Shown here: positions 1 through 9,022 of the stretch, one piece after another
How positions within the stretch are numbered: position 1 is the stretch's first letter
Layout: every line of letters begins with the position of its first letter
Source of the DNA: an uncultured Lachnospiraceae bacterium
GTDB lineage: Bacteria; Bacillota; Clostridia; Lachnospirales; Lachnospiraceae
Assembly: GCA_900317555.1 (NCBI GenBank)
Contig: ONHF01000001.1
Location: 1-64,000 of the forward strand
DNA length: 64,000 nt
Direction: 5' to 3'
Notes under the pieces: generated by a model
Database searches by the model: none
What the model saw: the letters and a program-made list of their open reading frames with translations, nothing else
Told to the model about the DNA's origin: nothing
Program-made: the position numbers and the translations under genes

Positions 1-1
1 C

Positions 2-634
2 TGTGTATCAACCCAGCATTATACCTTCACGGCAAATGCATTTGTTGAGATGGTTCAGAAGTTCGGACAGGAACGATTTGAGTTTATCCTTAATGAAACC
101 CAGACTCACCAGATATTAGAGGATGTGAAGAATCGATTTTGCGATTTGGGTATTATCTATCTGTGTGATAGAAATAAGACATTTCTACAAAAAACGATGG
201 ATGAGATGGGACTCAGTTTTTATGAATTGTTTTCTGCTGATCCGCACGTTTTTCTCCGGGCAAAGCACCCCCTGGCCGGAAAAAAATCTGTCACGCTGAA
301 AGAGCTGCAGGCATATCCGAGATTGAATTTCCTTCAGGGAAGCTATGAGTCAGCGGATTTTTCCGAAGAACCGTTCAGTACGGAACTTTCGGAGAAGGAA
401 ATCCGTGTCAGCGACCGGGCGGCTATCGTAAATCTGATGATTGGACTTGACGGATACACGATATCAAGCGGAATCTTTCCGAAATACCTGCAGGGACGGC
501 AGATTGTTTCGGTCCCGCTTACAGAGAAGGAAAAGATGCATATTGGATATGTGCTTTGTAAGGGGCAGAGTCTGTCAGAACTTGGAGCGATCTATGTGGA
601 TGCATTGAAAAAGTATACACCACAAAGTATATAG
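2..634 (+). CDS. LysR-family transcriptional regulator, C-terminal part (gene starts before the window)
   Basis: The frame is open from base 2, so the first visible ATG at 50 is probably internal and the DNA-binding helix-turn-helix lies upstream of the window. What remains resembles the periplasmic-binding-protein-like effector domain of LysR regulators: a DLGIIYL strand, then an FLRAKHPLA segment followed by KSVTLKELQAYP, which is the usual hinge region of the family. It would bind a small ligand and control nearby genes. The LysE-type exporter 94 bp downstream on the same strand is a plausible target, by analogy with LysR/LysE pairs, but this is inference. Confidence 0.8.
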   Translation, partial: CVSTQHYTFTANAFVEMVQKFGQERFEFILNETQTHQILEDVKNRFCDLGIIYLCDRNKTFLQKTMDEMGLSFYELFSADPHVFLRAKHPLAGKKSVTLKELQAYPRLNFLQGSYESADFSEEPFSTELSEKEIRVSDRAAIVNLMIGLDGYTISSGIFPKYLQGRQIVSVPLTEKEKMHIGYVLCKGQSLSELGAIYVDALKKYTPQSI

Positions 635-728
635 TCAGAAACTATGTTATAGCATATAAAATAAGTCTTACCTATAAGTCTCTATTCTGCAGTAAGGTAA
701 TATCAATGCTGCAAAAGGAGATTTCGTT

Positions 729-1313
729 ATGCCGGGATATGTACTGACTCATTTTTTTGTTTATGCGATTGTGAATGCATTTACACCGGGACCGGGGAAT
801 ATACTGGCACTTAATACAGTGACCAACTATGGGTGGAAGAAAGGAAAGCCGCTCTTTTTTGGAATACTCACAGGCTACTATGTGGTTCAGATTATCTGTG
901 CCGTTTTTGTGTACGGAGTAGGCACATTTCTTCCTGATGCTTTGCAGGTCATGAAGTATATCGGAGCTGCTTATATCCTTTGGCTTGCGATACATATTGC
1001 TATAAGCAAGCCTGAAGTCAGTGAAGAGCAGGGATCGGCCTCTTTCATAAAAGGATTCCTGCTGCAGTTTGTAAATGTCAAAATCTATATGTTCGGAATC
1101 ACAGCATTGACAGGGTTTATCACTCCATATAGTAAGGCAATGTGGACTCTGATCGGGTTTGAACTTCTGATCGCAACAATCGGGACGATTGCAACTTCAA
1201 CTTGGATTGGTGCCGGAATTTTGATACAGAATTTCTACATAAAGCATTACCGGATTATCAATATCATTCTGGCACTGACTTTACTGGAATGCATATGGAG
1301 CATACTGCGATAG
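729..1313 (+). CDS. LysE/RhtB-family amino acid exporter
   Basis: The 194-residue membrane protein matches the LysE superfamily in length and layout, with about six hydrophobic segments. The family signature near the N-terminus is visible as NAFTPGPGN (residues 16-24). Such proteins export amino acids or related metabolites using the proton gradient. An AAAAGGAG ribosome site sits just before the ATG. The substrate cannot be told from sequence. The LysR regulator upstream probably controls it. Confidence 0.88.
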   Translation: MPGYVLTHFFVYAIVNAFTPGPGNILALNTVTNYGWKKGKPLFFGILTGYYVVQIICAVFVYGVGTFLPDALQVMKYIGAAYILWLAIHIAISKPEVSEEQGSASFIKGFLLQFVNVKIYMFGITALTGFITPYSKAMWTLIGFELLIATIGTIATSTWIGAGILIQNFYIKHYRIINIILALTLLECIWSILR

Positions 1314-1444
1314 CAAAATTCCCGTTTGCAGAACTGAAACAATCATAGCTGATGATACATATCAGTCTTTCACATTTTTCCAGCTCTCATGATCTTCTTT
1401 CATACCTTCGGCGGCGCCAAGAATCTCGCATTTGTCCGGATTAT

Positions 1445-1792
1445 TCAGAATACTGCCTGCAGCAGCACCATATAGGCGGCAGTTCCCAGAGCCATCGCAA
1501 GCATCATGCTGCGGCTTTTCCAGAATGTGCCGCACGTGACGAGGAGCCCTGCAAGCTCCGGAATGCCGTGCGTTCCTCCCTCGGAAAAAGGAGTCAGGAG
1601 ATCTGTGTTCCGAAAACAGTAAACAACCAGCAGGCCGAATACCGCAGGCCCGAGAACTTTACCTAGATATAGAATGAAAGGAGGGATCTTTTTTCCTTCC
1701 GGAAAGGCAATATAGGCAATGAACCGCGTAAAAACAGTTCCGGCGATCACAATCCCCACCGTGATAAAGGACTGAATGACGGTCATGGTCAT
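1445..1792 (-). CDS. azlD: AzlD-family branched-chain amino acid transport subunit
   Basis: A 115-residue protein with three or four hydrophobic segments, typical of AzlD (LIV-E small subunit). It includes the TRFIAYIAFP and FGLLVVYCFRN stretches common in the family. With AzlC it forms an exporter for branched-chain amino acids. The start ATG overlaps the stop of azlC by four bases (1789-1792), so the two are translationally coupled. Confidence 0.85.
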   Translation of the reverse strand: MTMTVIQSFITVGIVIAGTVFTRFIAYIAFPEGKKIPPFILYLGKVLGPAVFGLLVVYCFRNTDLLTPFSEGGTHGIPELAGLLVTCGTFWKSRSMMLAMALGTAAYMVLLQAVF

Positions 1793-2547
1793 GCTTTTTC
1801 TCCTTTCTGCAGTTCATCGGCGGCCGGCTCTATGCGCTTTCTGCCCGCGGAAAGAACCGCAAGAATCAGAATCATGGAAGGAATGATAAAACGTTCGGCT
1901 CCGAAGATGAGAAGGCATACAAGAGAGCAAAACACGCCCGTCAGCTCTCCGGTATGTGCCAGAAAAAGCTTTTCCCATGCAGTCTTTGATCTGTTCTTCT
2001 GACGCAGAAGGTCACTCTCCCGGAGCCACTGGTTTAGAAAGATGCAGAGAAACATTGCTGTCATCACAAAATCAAGGCCTTCTGTGCTGAAGGTAATATA
2101 ACTGCCGGAAAATGCGCCCAGTGCCGCTCCTGCTACCCAGTACATCTGATCGAGGAAAGATATCCAGAGGTAATATTTTGTTTTACTCATTCCCTTTGGA
2201 ATTTCCGCGTCGCAGTTCAGAGCAAATGTTTCATCGCTGGTGGTATAAATCAGGTAAAACTTTGCCTTCCCGGTTCCACGGTATTTTGTCAGCATCGTGA
2301 GTCCGTAAAAGATGTGTCTTGCGCCGACCATCAGGGTTGTGGCAAGCACGGAGAACGGATTAAATGGCGCGAGAAGAATACTGACCAGTAAAAATTCCAT
2401 GGAGCCGGTATAGACGACAAGGGCTGTCAACACCGGCATCCAGGCAGGGAGCCCGGAGGTTACGGCCAGTATTCCATATGTAATGCCGAGAAACAGATAG
2501 CCGGCAAGCACGGGGATGGTTTTGGGAAAAGCTGCTTTCAGTTCCAT
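1789..2547 (-). CDS. azlC: AzlC-family branched-chain amino acid permease
   Basis: The 252-residue multi-span membrane protein carries features of AzlC/YgaZ: an early GYLFLGITYGILA segment, YTGSMEFLLVSIL, and the MVGARHIFYGLTML motif followed by DETFAL. The family exports valine, leucine or isoleucine together with the small AzlD subunit encoded immediately downstream. Gene order and overlap indicate one leftward operon. The region upstream (2548-2610) is AT-rich and probably holds the promoter. Confidence 0.88.
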   Translation of the reverse strand: MELKAAFPKTIPVLAGYLFLGITYGILAVTSGLPAWMPVLTALVVYTGSMEFLLVSILLAPFNPFSVLATTLMVGARHIFYGLTMLTKYRGTGKAKFYLIYTTSDETFALNCDAEIPKGMSKTKYYLWISFLDQMYWVAGAALGAFSGSYITFSTEGLDFVMTAMFLCIFLNQWLRESDLLRQKNRSKTAWEKLFLAHTGELTGVFCSLVCLLIFGAERFIIPSMILILAVLSAGRKRIEPAADELQKGEKA

Positions 2548-2857
2548 GTTCAGACCTTCTTACACAATTTTGGCCTTAATTATAGGGCGTTCTGTCAAGA
2601 AACCCAATGCCAAATCTCTCGAGTTGAAAATGCTAAATCTCTCGAATTGGAATTGCCGGAAGGGTTACTAAAGATACAAAAAGAAATACTGGTTGAAAGG
2701 GATAGAAGGCAATAAAATTAGTTGATGAAGCCGTCACAACGCCTGCAATCCGGACTGCAAGCGGCGCTTGCTCTTGTTTTGCGCGACTGCAAGGGACGCT
2801 TACTTGAGAAATTCTCCTTGGGGAACATAGAGTGTGGTCATGGAAGTTTTGAGATAC

Positions 2858-3472
2858 ATGGATTTCGGAGAACAGATCAAAAAAATCAGGAAGAAGGAAA
2901 ACCTGACACAGGAGCAGTTTGCTGTTAAACTGAATGTCAGCGGACAGGCGCTCTCCAACTGGGAAAACAATAAGAACCTTCCTGATATAGGAATGCTGAT
3001 TCTGATGTCAGATGTATTTCAGATATCTCTGGATCAATTAATCAAAGGAGATAATCAGATGAACAACATGACAGAAAAGGTAATCAGGGACGGAAGCGAA
3101 ACAAGAAGGTCTAGGTATAATATGGTATCCTTTGCGATCGGAGCGGCATTGCTATGGACAGGAATTATCCTGTTAGTAGTAAAGAGCCTGTCCGTAGAGT
3201 ATGGTGATGCAGCGGGAGTACTGCATGAGAATTTCTTCCTGCTGCCGTTAGGTTTCTTGTGCATCTTCTGCGGCATGATCGCTTTTGCTGCGGCGGGAAT
3301 CAGGGCGCTCATTGGCAGGAGGAAAAACAGCGCACGGGAGAGACATATCTTGAGGCAGGCCGTGACATGGAAGAAAGTCAGAAGGCTGCGAAGTTCCTGC
3401 AGGACGCAGGCTAATTTCCGAAGGGAAGATCGCCGGTGCGGGCTTTGCGAGGCAGTTCCTTGCAGATTCTGA
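2858..3472 (+). CDS. XRE-family regulator with C-terminal membrane domain (DUF3955-like)
   Basis: Residues 1-60 form a Cro/C1-type helix-turn-helix (IKKIRKKENLTQEQFA, then SGQALSNWENNKNLPD). A linker and two hydrophobic segments with a GAALLWTGIILL stretch follow, resembling DUF3955. Membrane-tethered XRE regulators of this form are common in Firmicutes. The last 40 or so residues are rich in Arg and Cys and look like out-of-frame readthrough, so the gene may be frameshifted near 3330. An alternative start lies at 2840. The target is unknown. Confidence 0.65.
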   Translation: MDFGEQIKKIRKKENLTQEQFAVKLNVSGQALSNWENNKNLPDIGMLILMSDVFQISLDQLIKGDNQMNNMTEKVIRDGSETRRSRYNMVSFAIGAALLWTGIILLVVKSLSVEYGDAAGVLHENFFLLPLGFLCIFCGMIAFAAAGIRALIGRRKNSARERHILRQAVTWKKVRRLRSSCRTQANFRREDRRCGLCEAVPCRF

Positions 3473-3594
3473 ATGGATTTTGAAGAGGAAGCACACCGCT
3501 TTGACAATATGTGTTTCCGGGATGGGTGTACGGACTTTCAGAATCCGGTATGGATGCATTAAAATCAGGAAGATCACTACCAGAAAGGATTTTC

Positions 3595-4164
3595 ATGGAG
3601 CCGGTAATTACGATCAGAAATGCTACGCTGGACGACGCGGAAGCGATCCTTAAAATCTACGATTATTACGTGCAAAACACAGCCATCACCTTCGAGTATG
3701 AAACTCCGGCTGTCAGTGAGTTCAGGCAGCGGATGATCAATGTAATGAAGCGTTATCCGTATCCCGTAATTCTGCGGGACGACGTCATTTCCGGATACGC
3801 ATATGCGAGACCTTTTGTCGGCAGGGCCGCTTACGACTGGTCTGTCGAAATGACTATCTATCTGGACCATGAGACGCAGAAATGCGGGATGGGAAGGCGG
3901 CTCTATGAAGCCATGGAGAACGCGCTGCGAAAGATGGGAATCCTCAATCTGTATGCCTGCATCGGGTATCCGGTGAAAGAGGATGAATACCTGACGACGA
4001 ACAGCGCGGATTTTCACAGGCATCTCGGTTATGAAACCGTCGGCAGATTTTACAAATGCGGCTATAAGTTCGGCCGGTGGTACGATATGATCTGGATGGA
4101 AAAAATCATCGGCAGACATTTAGATGTGCAGAAAGCGGTCGTCAGCTACGGCAACCTGATGTAA
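3595..4164 (+). CDS. GNAT-family N-acetyltransferase (phosphinothricin acetyltransferase-like)
   Basis: The start at 3595 is chosen because AGAAAGGA precedes it and the protein then begins with the usual ITIRNATLDDAEAILKIY opening. Later parts match the PAT/YncA-like branch of GNAT enzymes: YAYARPFVGRAAYDWSVEMTIYL, the acetyl-CoA loop GMGRRLYEAME, and a C-terminal FHRHLGYETVGRF segment. The enzyme would move an acetyl group from acetyl-CoA to a small amine or amino acid analogue. The physiological substrate is not evident. Confidence 0.85.
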   Translation: MEPVITIRNATLDDAEAILKIYDYYVQNTAITFEYETPAVSEFRQRMINVMKRYPYPVILRDDVISGYAYARPFVGRAAYDWSVEMTIYLDHETQKCGMGRRLYEAMENALRKMGILNLYACIGYPVKEDEYLTTNSADFHRHLGYETVGRFYKCGYKFGRWYDMIWMEKIIGRHLDVQKAVVSYGNLM

Positions 4165-4229
4165 GAATCATGAGGCGGCCGGTGGCGGGGCGGTTTGTTT
4201 TTACATGAAACAGGAAAGGACAAGTCAAA

Positions 4230-4541
4230 ATGGAACTTAAAGATTTCACGGAAAAAGAACAGAAAGAAGTTCGGGAAGGACTCTCTACAGCGGAAATCAG
4301 CGACAAAGAGGCTGCTGATAAAATCCTCGCGCTTGTACCGGAAGAGTGGATCAAAAAGATCCCGTTCTTCGTGAGAAAACATGCCACTACAAAGACGATT
4401 GAGAGAATTGCGAATCAGTATCCTGATCTATATGCTGTAGCCAGAAAATCCGGGGAGCTGCCGGAAAAGGAGAGGGAGGAACTTCGCCGTATCATTACGG
4501 ATATTTTTCAAGAGAAGATGAACAAGCATAATATCAGGTGA
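4230..4541 (+). CDS. Small hypothetical protein
   Basis: A 103-residue, charged and mainly helical protein preceded by a good ribosome site (GGAAAGGA). It has no membrane segment or cysteine cluster. I do not recognise the family. It stands alone between the acetyltransferase and the acyltransferase genes. Codon use looks normal, which supports a real gene. Confidence 0.6.
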   Translation: MELKDFTEKEQKEVREGLSTAEISDKEAADKILALVPEEWIKKIPFFVRKHATTKTIERIANQYPDLYAVARKSGELPEKEREELRRIITDIFQEKMNKHNIR

Positions 4542-4638
4542 GAGCGAGGAAAAGACACCGTACTATGGATACACTTGCCGACGCCTGCTCTACTGACGCC
4601 TGTTCTTGCTTGAATCATCGATTATTAACAGTAAGTAT

Positions 4639-5643
4639 ATGACAGATTTAAAGAATCAAAGCCGCATTGAAATAATTCAGGCTATGCGGCTTTTCGCTGC
4701 TATTGGAATAACAATATTTCATTGCCAGTTTTTAGGAAATCATGGTTATTTTGGCGTAGAGATTTTCAATGTAATCAGCGGTTTCATCGTTGTATATAGT
4801 ACGGAAAACAAAAGACGCTGCTCATGGTTTTTATTGAAAAAATTTATCAGGATCGTACCTCTCTACTGGACTTTTACGTTTTTGTTCTATGGTATTATTT
4901 CTATAATACCATCTATCTCGGTTATGAGTGAAGCTAAGCCGGAATATCTAATTAAATCCATGTTATTTATCCCTTTCACTAATAGCCGTGGATTTGAAAC
5001 GCCTATCTTGGGAGCCGGGTGGACATTAAATTATGAAATGTTTTTTTATCTGATATTCTTTTTAGCAATTCATATCAGTCATAAACATAGAGCATTAATT
5101 TGTGGAACAGTCTTGACTGGGCTTGTAATATTGCATTCTTTCTTTGCAGAGTCATTCATAGCACAATACTATACCAACAGTATTCTTTTAGAATTTGTGA
5201 TGGGACTGATTGCATTTTATATTTTGAAGTTGCTTTCAAGAATAAGAATTCATAAGACTTCTAGATTTATTCTTTCGGTAATAGTAGTGGTCATGGTGAT
5301 TCTGCTAGCTGTTAACGAAACAGCTTATGCGAATGTAGCAAGATGCTTTCGTCTTGGAATCCCCGCGGTTATTCTTTTTACGGTATTGATATGCCTTAAT
5401 AGAGACAAGGAATTTCCAAACATATTTGTTAAACTCGGAAATGCCACGTACTCGATCTATCTTGTTGAATATTTTACATCTGCAGCATACAAATTATTTT
5501 CGGCGAATAAAAATATGGGAATTAGATTTGCGATGTTAATCCTCTGTATTTTGGTTACACTGCTGATCGGATATTTCAGCTATAAAATAGTTGAAATCCG
5601 TTTCGGAGAATGGATAAAAAGAAAACTAAAAGTATCCAGATAG
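4639..5643 (+). CDS. Acyltransferase family 3 membrane protein (OafA/YrhL type)
   Basis: The roughly 334-residue protein has about ten hydrophobic segments and the family opening RIEIIQAMRLFAAIGITIFH, including the conserved histidine of acyltransferase 3 proteins. GYFGVEIFNVISGFI and FIRIVPLYW also match. Such enzymes acylate cell-envelope polysaccharides or lipids at the cytoplasmic membrane. The ORF could start at a TTG at 4606, but the ATG at 4639 fits the family start. The gene is clearly more AT-rich than its neighbours, suggesting separate acquisition. Confidence 0.85.
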   Translation: MTDLKNQSRIEIIQAMRLFAAIGITIFHCQFLGNHGYFGVEIFNVISGFIVVYSTENKRRCSWFLLKKFIRIVPLYWTFTFLFYGIISIIPSISVMSEAKPEYLIKSMLFIPFTNSRGFETPILGAGWTLNYEMFFYLIFFLAIHISHKHRALICGTVLTGLVILHSFFAESFIAQYYTNSILLEFVMGLIAFYILKLLSRIRIHKTSRFILSVIVVVMVILLAVNETAYANVARCFRLGIPAVILFTVLICLNRDKEFPNIFVKLGNATYSIYLVEYFTSAAYKLFSANKNMGIRFAMLILCILVTLLIGYFSYKIVEIRFGEWIKRKLKVSR

Positions 5644-5656
5644 AGAGGTGCCGCCC

Positions 5657-5991
5657 ATAGCAAGACAAAACATTTTTGACATGAAACTTTCCAGAATCTA
5701 CCCGCTTCTTACAGCCAAGGCAATAAAAAGGGTAGAACAAAAGAGGAAGCAGACAGAATTATCTTCTGGCTGACCGGCTGGAATAGGGGCAGCGTCAACA
5801 TGGAAATGACATACGGTGATTTCCTTTCGAACGCGCCTGCCTTCAATCCCCGCGCCGGTTTGATTACAGGCTTTGTATGCGGCGTCAAGGTGGAAGAAAT
5901 TGAAGATCCGCTGACGAAAAGAATTCGCCAGCTGGATAAGCTGATCGATGAGCTTTCTAAAGGAAAGCCAATGGATAAGATTCTGAGGTGA
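5657..5991 (+). pseudogene. DUF2200-family protein, frameshifted
   Basis: Two frames together encode a DUF2200 protein. The first gives ARQNIFDMKLSRIYPLLTAKA and the second gives KKGRTKEEADRIIFWLTGW, continuing through VCGVKVEEIEDPLTKRI to the family C-terminus KPMDKILR. A one-base frame change near 5720 breaks the reading frame, and the expected start codon reads ATA (5657-5659). No alternative start with a ribosome site was seen for the N-terminal part. The gene is probably inactive. DUF2200 proteins have no established function. Confidence 0.7.
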
Positions 5992-5993
5992 TC

Positions 5994-6320
5994 ATGCGAT
6001 ATGAATATGACACGGTCCTTCACGAGCTGCCGGAGAAGGGCGGCGCTTATGTCGTTTTTCCGTGGAACCTAAAAGCAGAAACCGGAAAAGGCCGCATGAA
6101 AGTGCACGCTGAATTTAACGGAATTCCCTATGACGGAAGCATTGTAAATATGGGACTGAAAAATCCGGATGGCCCTGTCTGCTATATTATCGGTGTGCTG
6201 AAATCCATCCGGACACAGCTTGGCATTCATGATGGCAGCGCGGTTCATGTTGTTATCACGGAGCAGGCGGCCGCGCACCCTACAGCATCGCAAAAAACGA
6301 TGCCAGTATCACCGTCATGA
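5994..6320 (+). CDS. DUF1905-domain protein
   Basis: The roughly 108-residue protein begins YEYDTVLHELPEKGGAYVVFPW and continues with GRMKVHAEFNGIPYDGS, the beta-barrel pattern of DUF1905. Its start overlaps the stop of the broken DUF2200 gene, so the two once formed a unit. The last 25 or so residues run over the end of convergent lrgB and may not be native, which suggests a rearrangement at the 3' end. Confidence 0.7.
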   Translation: MRYEYDTVLHELPEKGGAYVVFPWNLKAETGKGRMKVHAEFNGIPYDGSIVNMGLKNPDGPVCYIIGVLKSIRTQLGIHDGSAVHVVITEQAAAHPTASQKTMPVSPS

Positions 6321-6966
6321 GCCCTGACACAACAATAGCCAGCGAACTCATGGCGCCTTCGATTTCGCCCATTGTCATTGCTTTCGCGGTTCCGATCGCG
6401 TGCGATGCCGTACCGATTGCGAGGCCTCGCGAAACCGGGCTCTTAATCCGGAGCAGCCGGCAGAAAGATACCGCAATGACATTTCCGAGAATGCCGGTAA
6501 TGATAATGACAGCGACCGAAATGGTGACGTAACCTCCAAGCTCATGCGAAATACCCATTCCGATGGCTGTCGTTATGCTCTTTGGAAGGAGTGTCACATA
6601 GGTCGAATGATCAAGCCCGAACAGCTTTGACAGCAGCAGGACCGACCCCAGAGAAGTCAGAACGCCGATCAGGATGGCTTTGATATTCTTTTTCAGAATT
6701 TCCAGCTGCTTGTAAAGCGGAATCGCGAGTGCCACTGTTGCCGGTGTCAATAGATAACTCAGTTACTGGGCGCTTTGCTCGTAATTCTTGTAATCTACAT
6801 GGAAAACCAGAAGAAAAACAATGATTGACGCAATGGAAATCAGAAGCGGGTTCAATGCGTCAATTTTTGTCTTGTCGCGAAGCCATACACCGAATCCATA
6901 CATGATGATGGAAAGAACAACGCCGACCGTAGCGGAACATGTTATAACGGAATTGACAGCTTCCAT
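6280..6966 (-). pseudogene. lrgB: LrgB-family protein interrupted by an in-frame stop
   Basis: LrgB works with LrgA in murein hydrolase control and in pyruvate transport. The first 67 codons (6966 down to 6766) end at a TAA (6763-6765). The same frame then continues with LSYLLTPATVALAIPLYKQ and the rest of LrgB, including the GISHELGG and GTASHAIGTAKAM motifs. Nothing else is lost, so a single substitution explains the break. As TAA is not a recoding codon, full-length LrgB is probably not made unless there is readthrough or a sequencing error. Confidence 0.85.
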
Positions 6967-6977
6967 ACAATCTCTCC

Positions 6978-7406
6978 TCAGATTTTAGCTCTATCTGCGG
7001 CCTTCGATACTTCTATGCCGCTGTCCGGCGCTCCGTCCGCAGCCGCGCTTTCGTCCGCAGCCGAAGCTTTTCCGATAACAGCGTCGGTGACTTTCCCGGT
7101 AACCGCCATGACAAGGAAAGTCGTAACGACCGTAATTACGAGTACGGGAAACAGAACCGGACGCAGCTGCTCAAACGAAGTGACAAGACCTACGCCCGCC
7201 GGTATGAACATCATCGGCATGATCTCAACAAGAAAAGTGCCGACGGCATCGACATGCTCGATTTTGACGACATGTGTCACCAGCAGAACCAGCATCAGGA
7301 TCAGTCCGTAAATGCTGGCCGGAACAGGCAGCGGCAGGAAATAATTCAGGAATTCTCCGATACAGGTTACGCCGAAGATAATGGCGATCTGCTTCATATA
7401 CTTCAT
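6978..7406 (-). CDS. lrgA: CidA/LrgA-family holin-like membrane protein
   Basis: The 142-residue protein has four hydrophobic segments and the family motif LPLPVPASIYGLILMLVLL, followed by EIMPMMFIPAGVGL. The C-terminal 35 residues are Ala/Asp rich and longer than in typical LrgA. It lies 11 bp upstream of lrgB in the same operon. A GAGGAAAA ribosome site precedes the start. Because lrgB carries a stop codon, the pair is probably only half functional. Confidence 0.85.
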   Translation of the reverse strand: MKYMKQIAIIFGVTCIGEFLNYFLPLPVPASIYGLILMLVLLVTHVVKIEHVDAVGTFLVEIMPMMFIPAGVGLVTSFEQLRPVLFPVLVITVVTTFLVMAVTGKVTDAVIGKASAADESAAADGAPDSGIEVSKAADRAKI

Positions 7407-7546
7407 AAGTTTTCCTCATTTGATTGCGGCTGAAAAATTCAGCTAATCATAAACCATAGCGCATTGCTCTTCAAGAGTCCGGATAAAAGATGTATAATTT
7501 TATTCTGTATTTCAGCTGAAACAATGACGTGTCGGAGGACAGCAGG

Positions 7547-8914
7547 ATGCGCAAGGACGTGCAGGAAAAAGATTATAACGGCATTACACAGGGCGTAATC
7601 TGGCAGCAGCTCCTGATCTTTTTCTTTCCGCTTCTGTTCGGTACGTTTTTCCAGATGCTCTACAATACAACCGATGCCGTGATTGTCGGCAGATTTGTCG
7701 GCACAGTCGCGCTCTCCGCGATCGGCGGCGCGGCGTCGCAGATCGTCAACGTCATTGTCGGCGCGTTTCTGGGACTTGCTTCGGGCGCATCGGTTGTAAT
7801 TGCGCAGTACTACGGTGCCGGCGATCAGGACAAAACATCCGCGTCCGTACACACGGCAATCGCGATGTCGCTTCTGTTCGGCGTTGTTTTTACGGTGGCA
7901 GGCATTCTCTTCGCGGGGCCTTCCCTGGAAGGACTGAACACGCCGTCAGATTCCTTTGCGGAGTCGAAAATTTATCTGCAGATTTATTTCGCGGGGATGA
8001 TACCGAACCTTATCTACAACATGGGCGCCGGTATTCTGCGCGCGATCGGGGACTCGAAAAGGCCGCTGTATTATCTGATCATTTCATGCCTTGCAAATAT
8101 CGGTCTCGACCTGTTCTTTGTGGCCATTCTGAAAATGGGCGTTTTCGGCGCAGCGCTCGCGACAATTCTGTGCCAGCTGCTTTCGGCGGTTCTTGTGATG
8201 GCCTGCCTTCTCCGGAGCCCGGAATGTTACGGTGTGCGGATCAGCGAGATCCGCATCCGCAGGTTTTACATGCAGAGAATCCTGCAGATCGGCGTGCCGG
8301 CGATGGTGCAGTCACTTTCTTACTCCCTGACAAACGTGATTCTGCAGGCGGCCGTGAATGCCTACGGAACTTCTTACGTGGCTGCCTGGGCAGCCTGCGG
8401 GAAGGCGGATCAGGTTTTCTGGATGACCAGCAATTCCTTCGGCATTGCCGTAACGACATTCATCGGACAGAATTACGGTGCCGGAAAAATGGACCGTGTG
8501 CGGAAATGCATCCGCGAATCGCTGATTATTGATACGATTATTACGGTTTCGCTTTCCCTGTTCCTCTGGTTTATGACGGATATACTGATTGGCATGTTCA
8601 CGACGGACAAAGACGTTATCGCGCTCGGACGGATGATGATGCATTTCTTCGTTCCGTGTTATGTGACATTTATTGCGGTTGAGATCTTCTCTGATGTATT
8701 GCGGGGAATGGGAGACACTTTCGCGCCGATGCTGATCTGCATTTCCGGCATCTGCGTGTTGCGGATTCTGTGGGTGATTCTTGCACGGCCGGTCCGGCCG
8801 CAGTTTTCGACTTTGATGTGGAGCTATCCGGTAAGCTGGGTGCCGACCGGAATTCTGCTGGTTCTGTATTTTATCCTGACATGGGGCAGGAAGGAAAAAC
8901 GGCTGCGCGCGTAA
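7547..8914 (+). CDS. MATE-family multidrug/Na+ efflux transporter
   Basis: A protein of about 455 residues with twelve hydrophobic segments and MATE signatures: LLFGTFFQMLYNTTDAVIVGRFVG near the start, GAGILRAIGDSKRPLYYL in the middle, and DVLRGMGDTFAPM in the C-terminal half. It would export cationic drugs or metabolites using a Na+ or H+ gradient. ATG 7547 is preferred over GTG 7529 because GGAGGA lies seven bases ahead. A second MATE gene follows at 9023. A terminator overlaps its stop codon, so the two are separately transcribed. Confidence 0.92.
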   Translation: MRKDVQEKDYNGITQGVIWQQLLIFFFPLLFGTFFQMLYNTTDAVIVGRFVGTVALSAIGGAASQIVNVIVGAFLGLASGASVVIAQYYGAGDQDKTSASVHTAIAMSLLFGVVFTVAGILFAGPSLEGLNTPSDSFAESKIYLQIYFAGMIPNLIYNMGAGILRAIGDSKRPLYYLIISCLANIGLDLFFVAILKMGVFGAALATILCQLLSAVLVMACLLRSPECYGVRISEIRIRRFYMQRILQIGVPAMVQSLSYSLTNVILQAAVNAYGTSYVAAWAACGKADQVFWMTSNSFGIAVTTFIGQNYGAGKMDRVRKCIRESLIIDTIITVSLSLFLWFMTDILIGMFTTDKDVIALGRMMMHFFVPCYVTFIAVEIFSDVLRGMGDTFAPMLICISGICVLRILWVILARPVRPQFSTLMWSYPVSWVPTGILLVLYFILTWGRKEKRLRA

Positions 8915-8930
8915 ACGCGCAGCCGTTTTT
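8900..8930 (+). terminator. Rho-independent terminator of the first MATE gene
   Basis: A perfect 10-bp inverted repeat (CGGCTGCGCG with CGCGCAGCCG) with a short loop is followed by five T. The stop codon TAA of the upstream gene lies inside the loop. Confidence 0.9.
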
Positions 8931-9022
8931 GGAAACGGGCGCGCCCGGACCGACTGCATAAAAATCAGGGCGTTAGAGAACACGCCGGGTGTCCGCATTC
9001 GCAAGGAAAGGATGTATCTGCA

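Noticed and set aside
6763-6966. Selenocysteine or other recoding at the lrgB stop
   Set aside because: The stop is TAA, not TGA, and no SECIS-like hairpin follows. LrgB is not a known selenoprotein.
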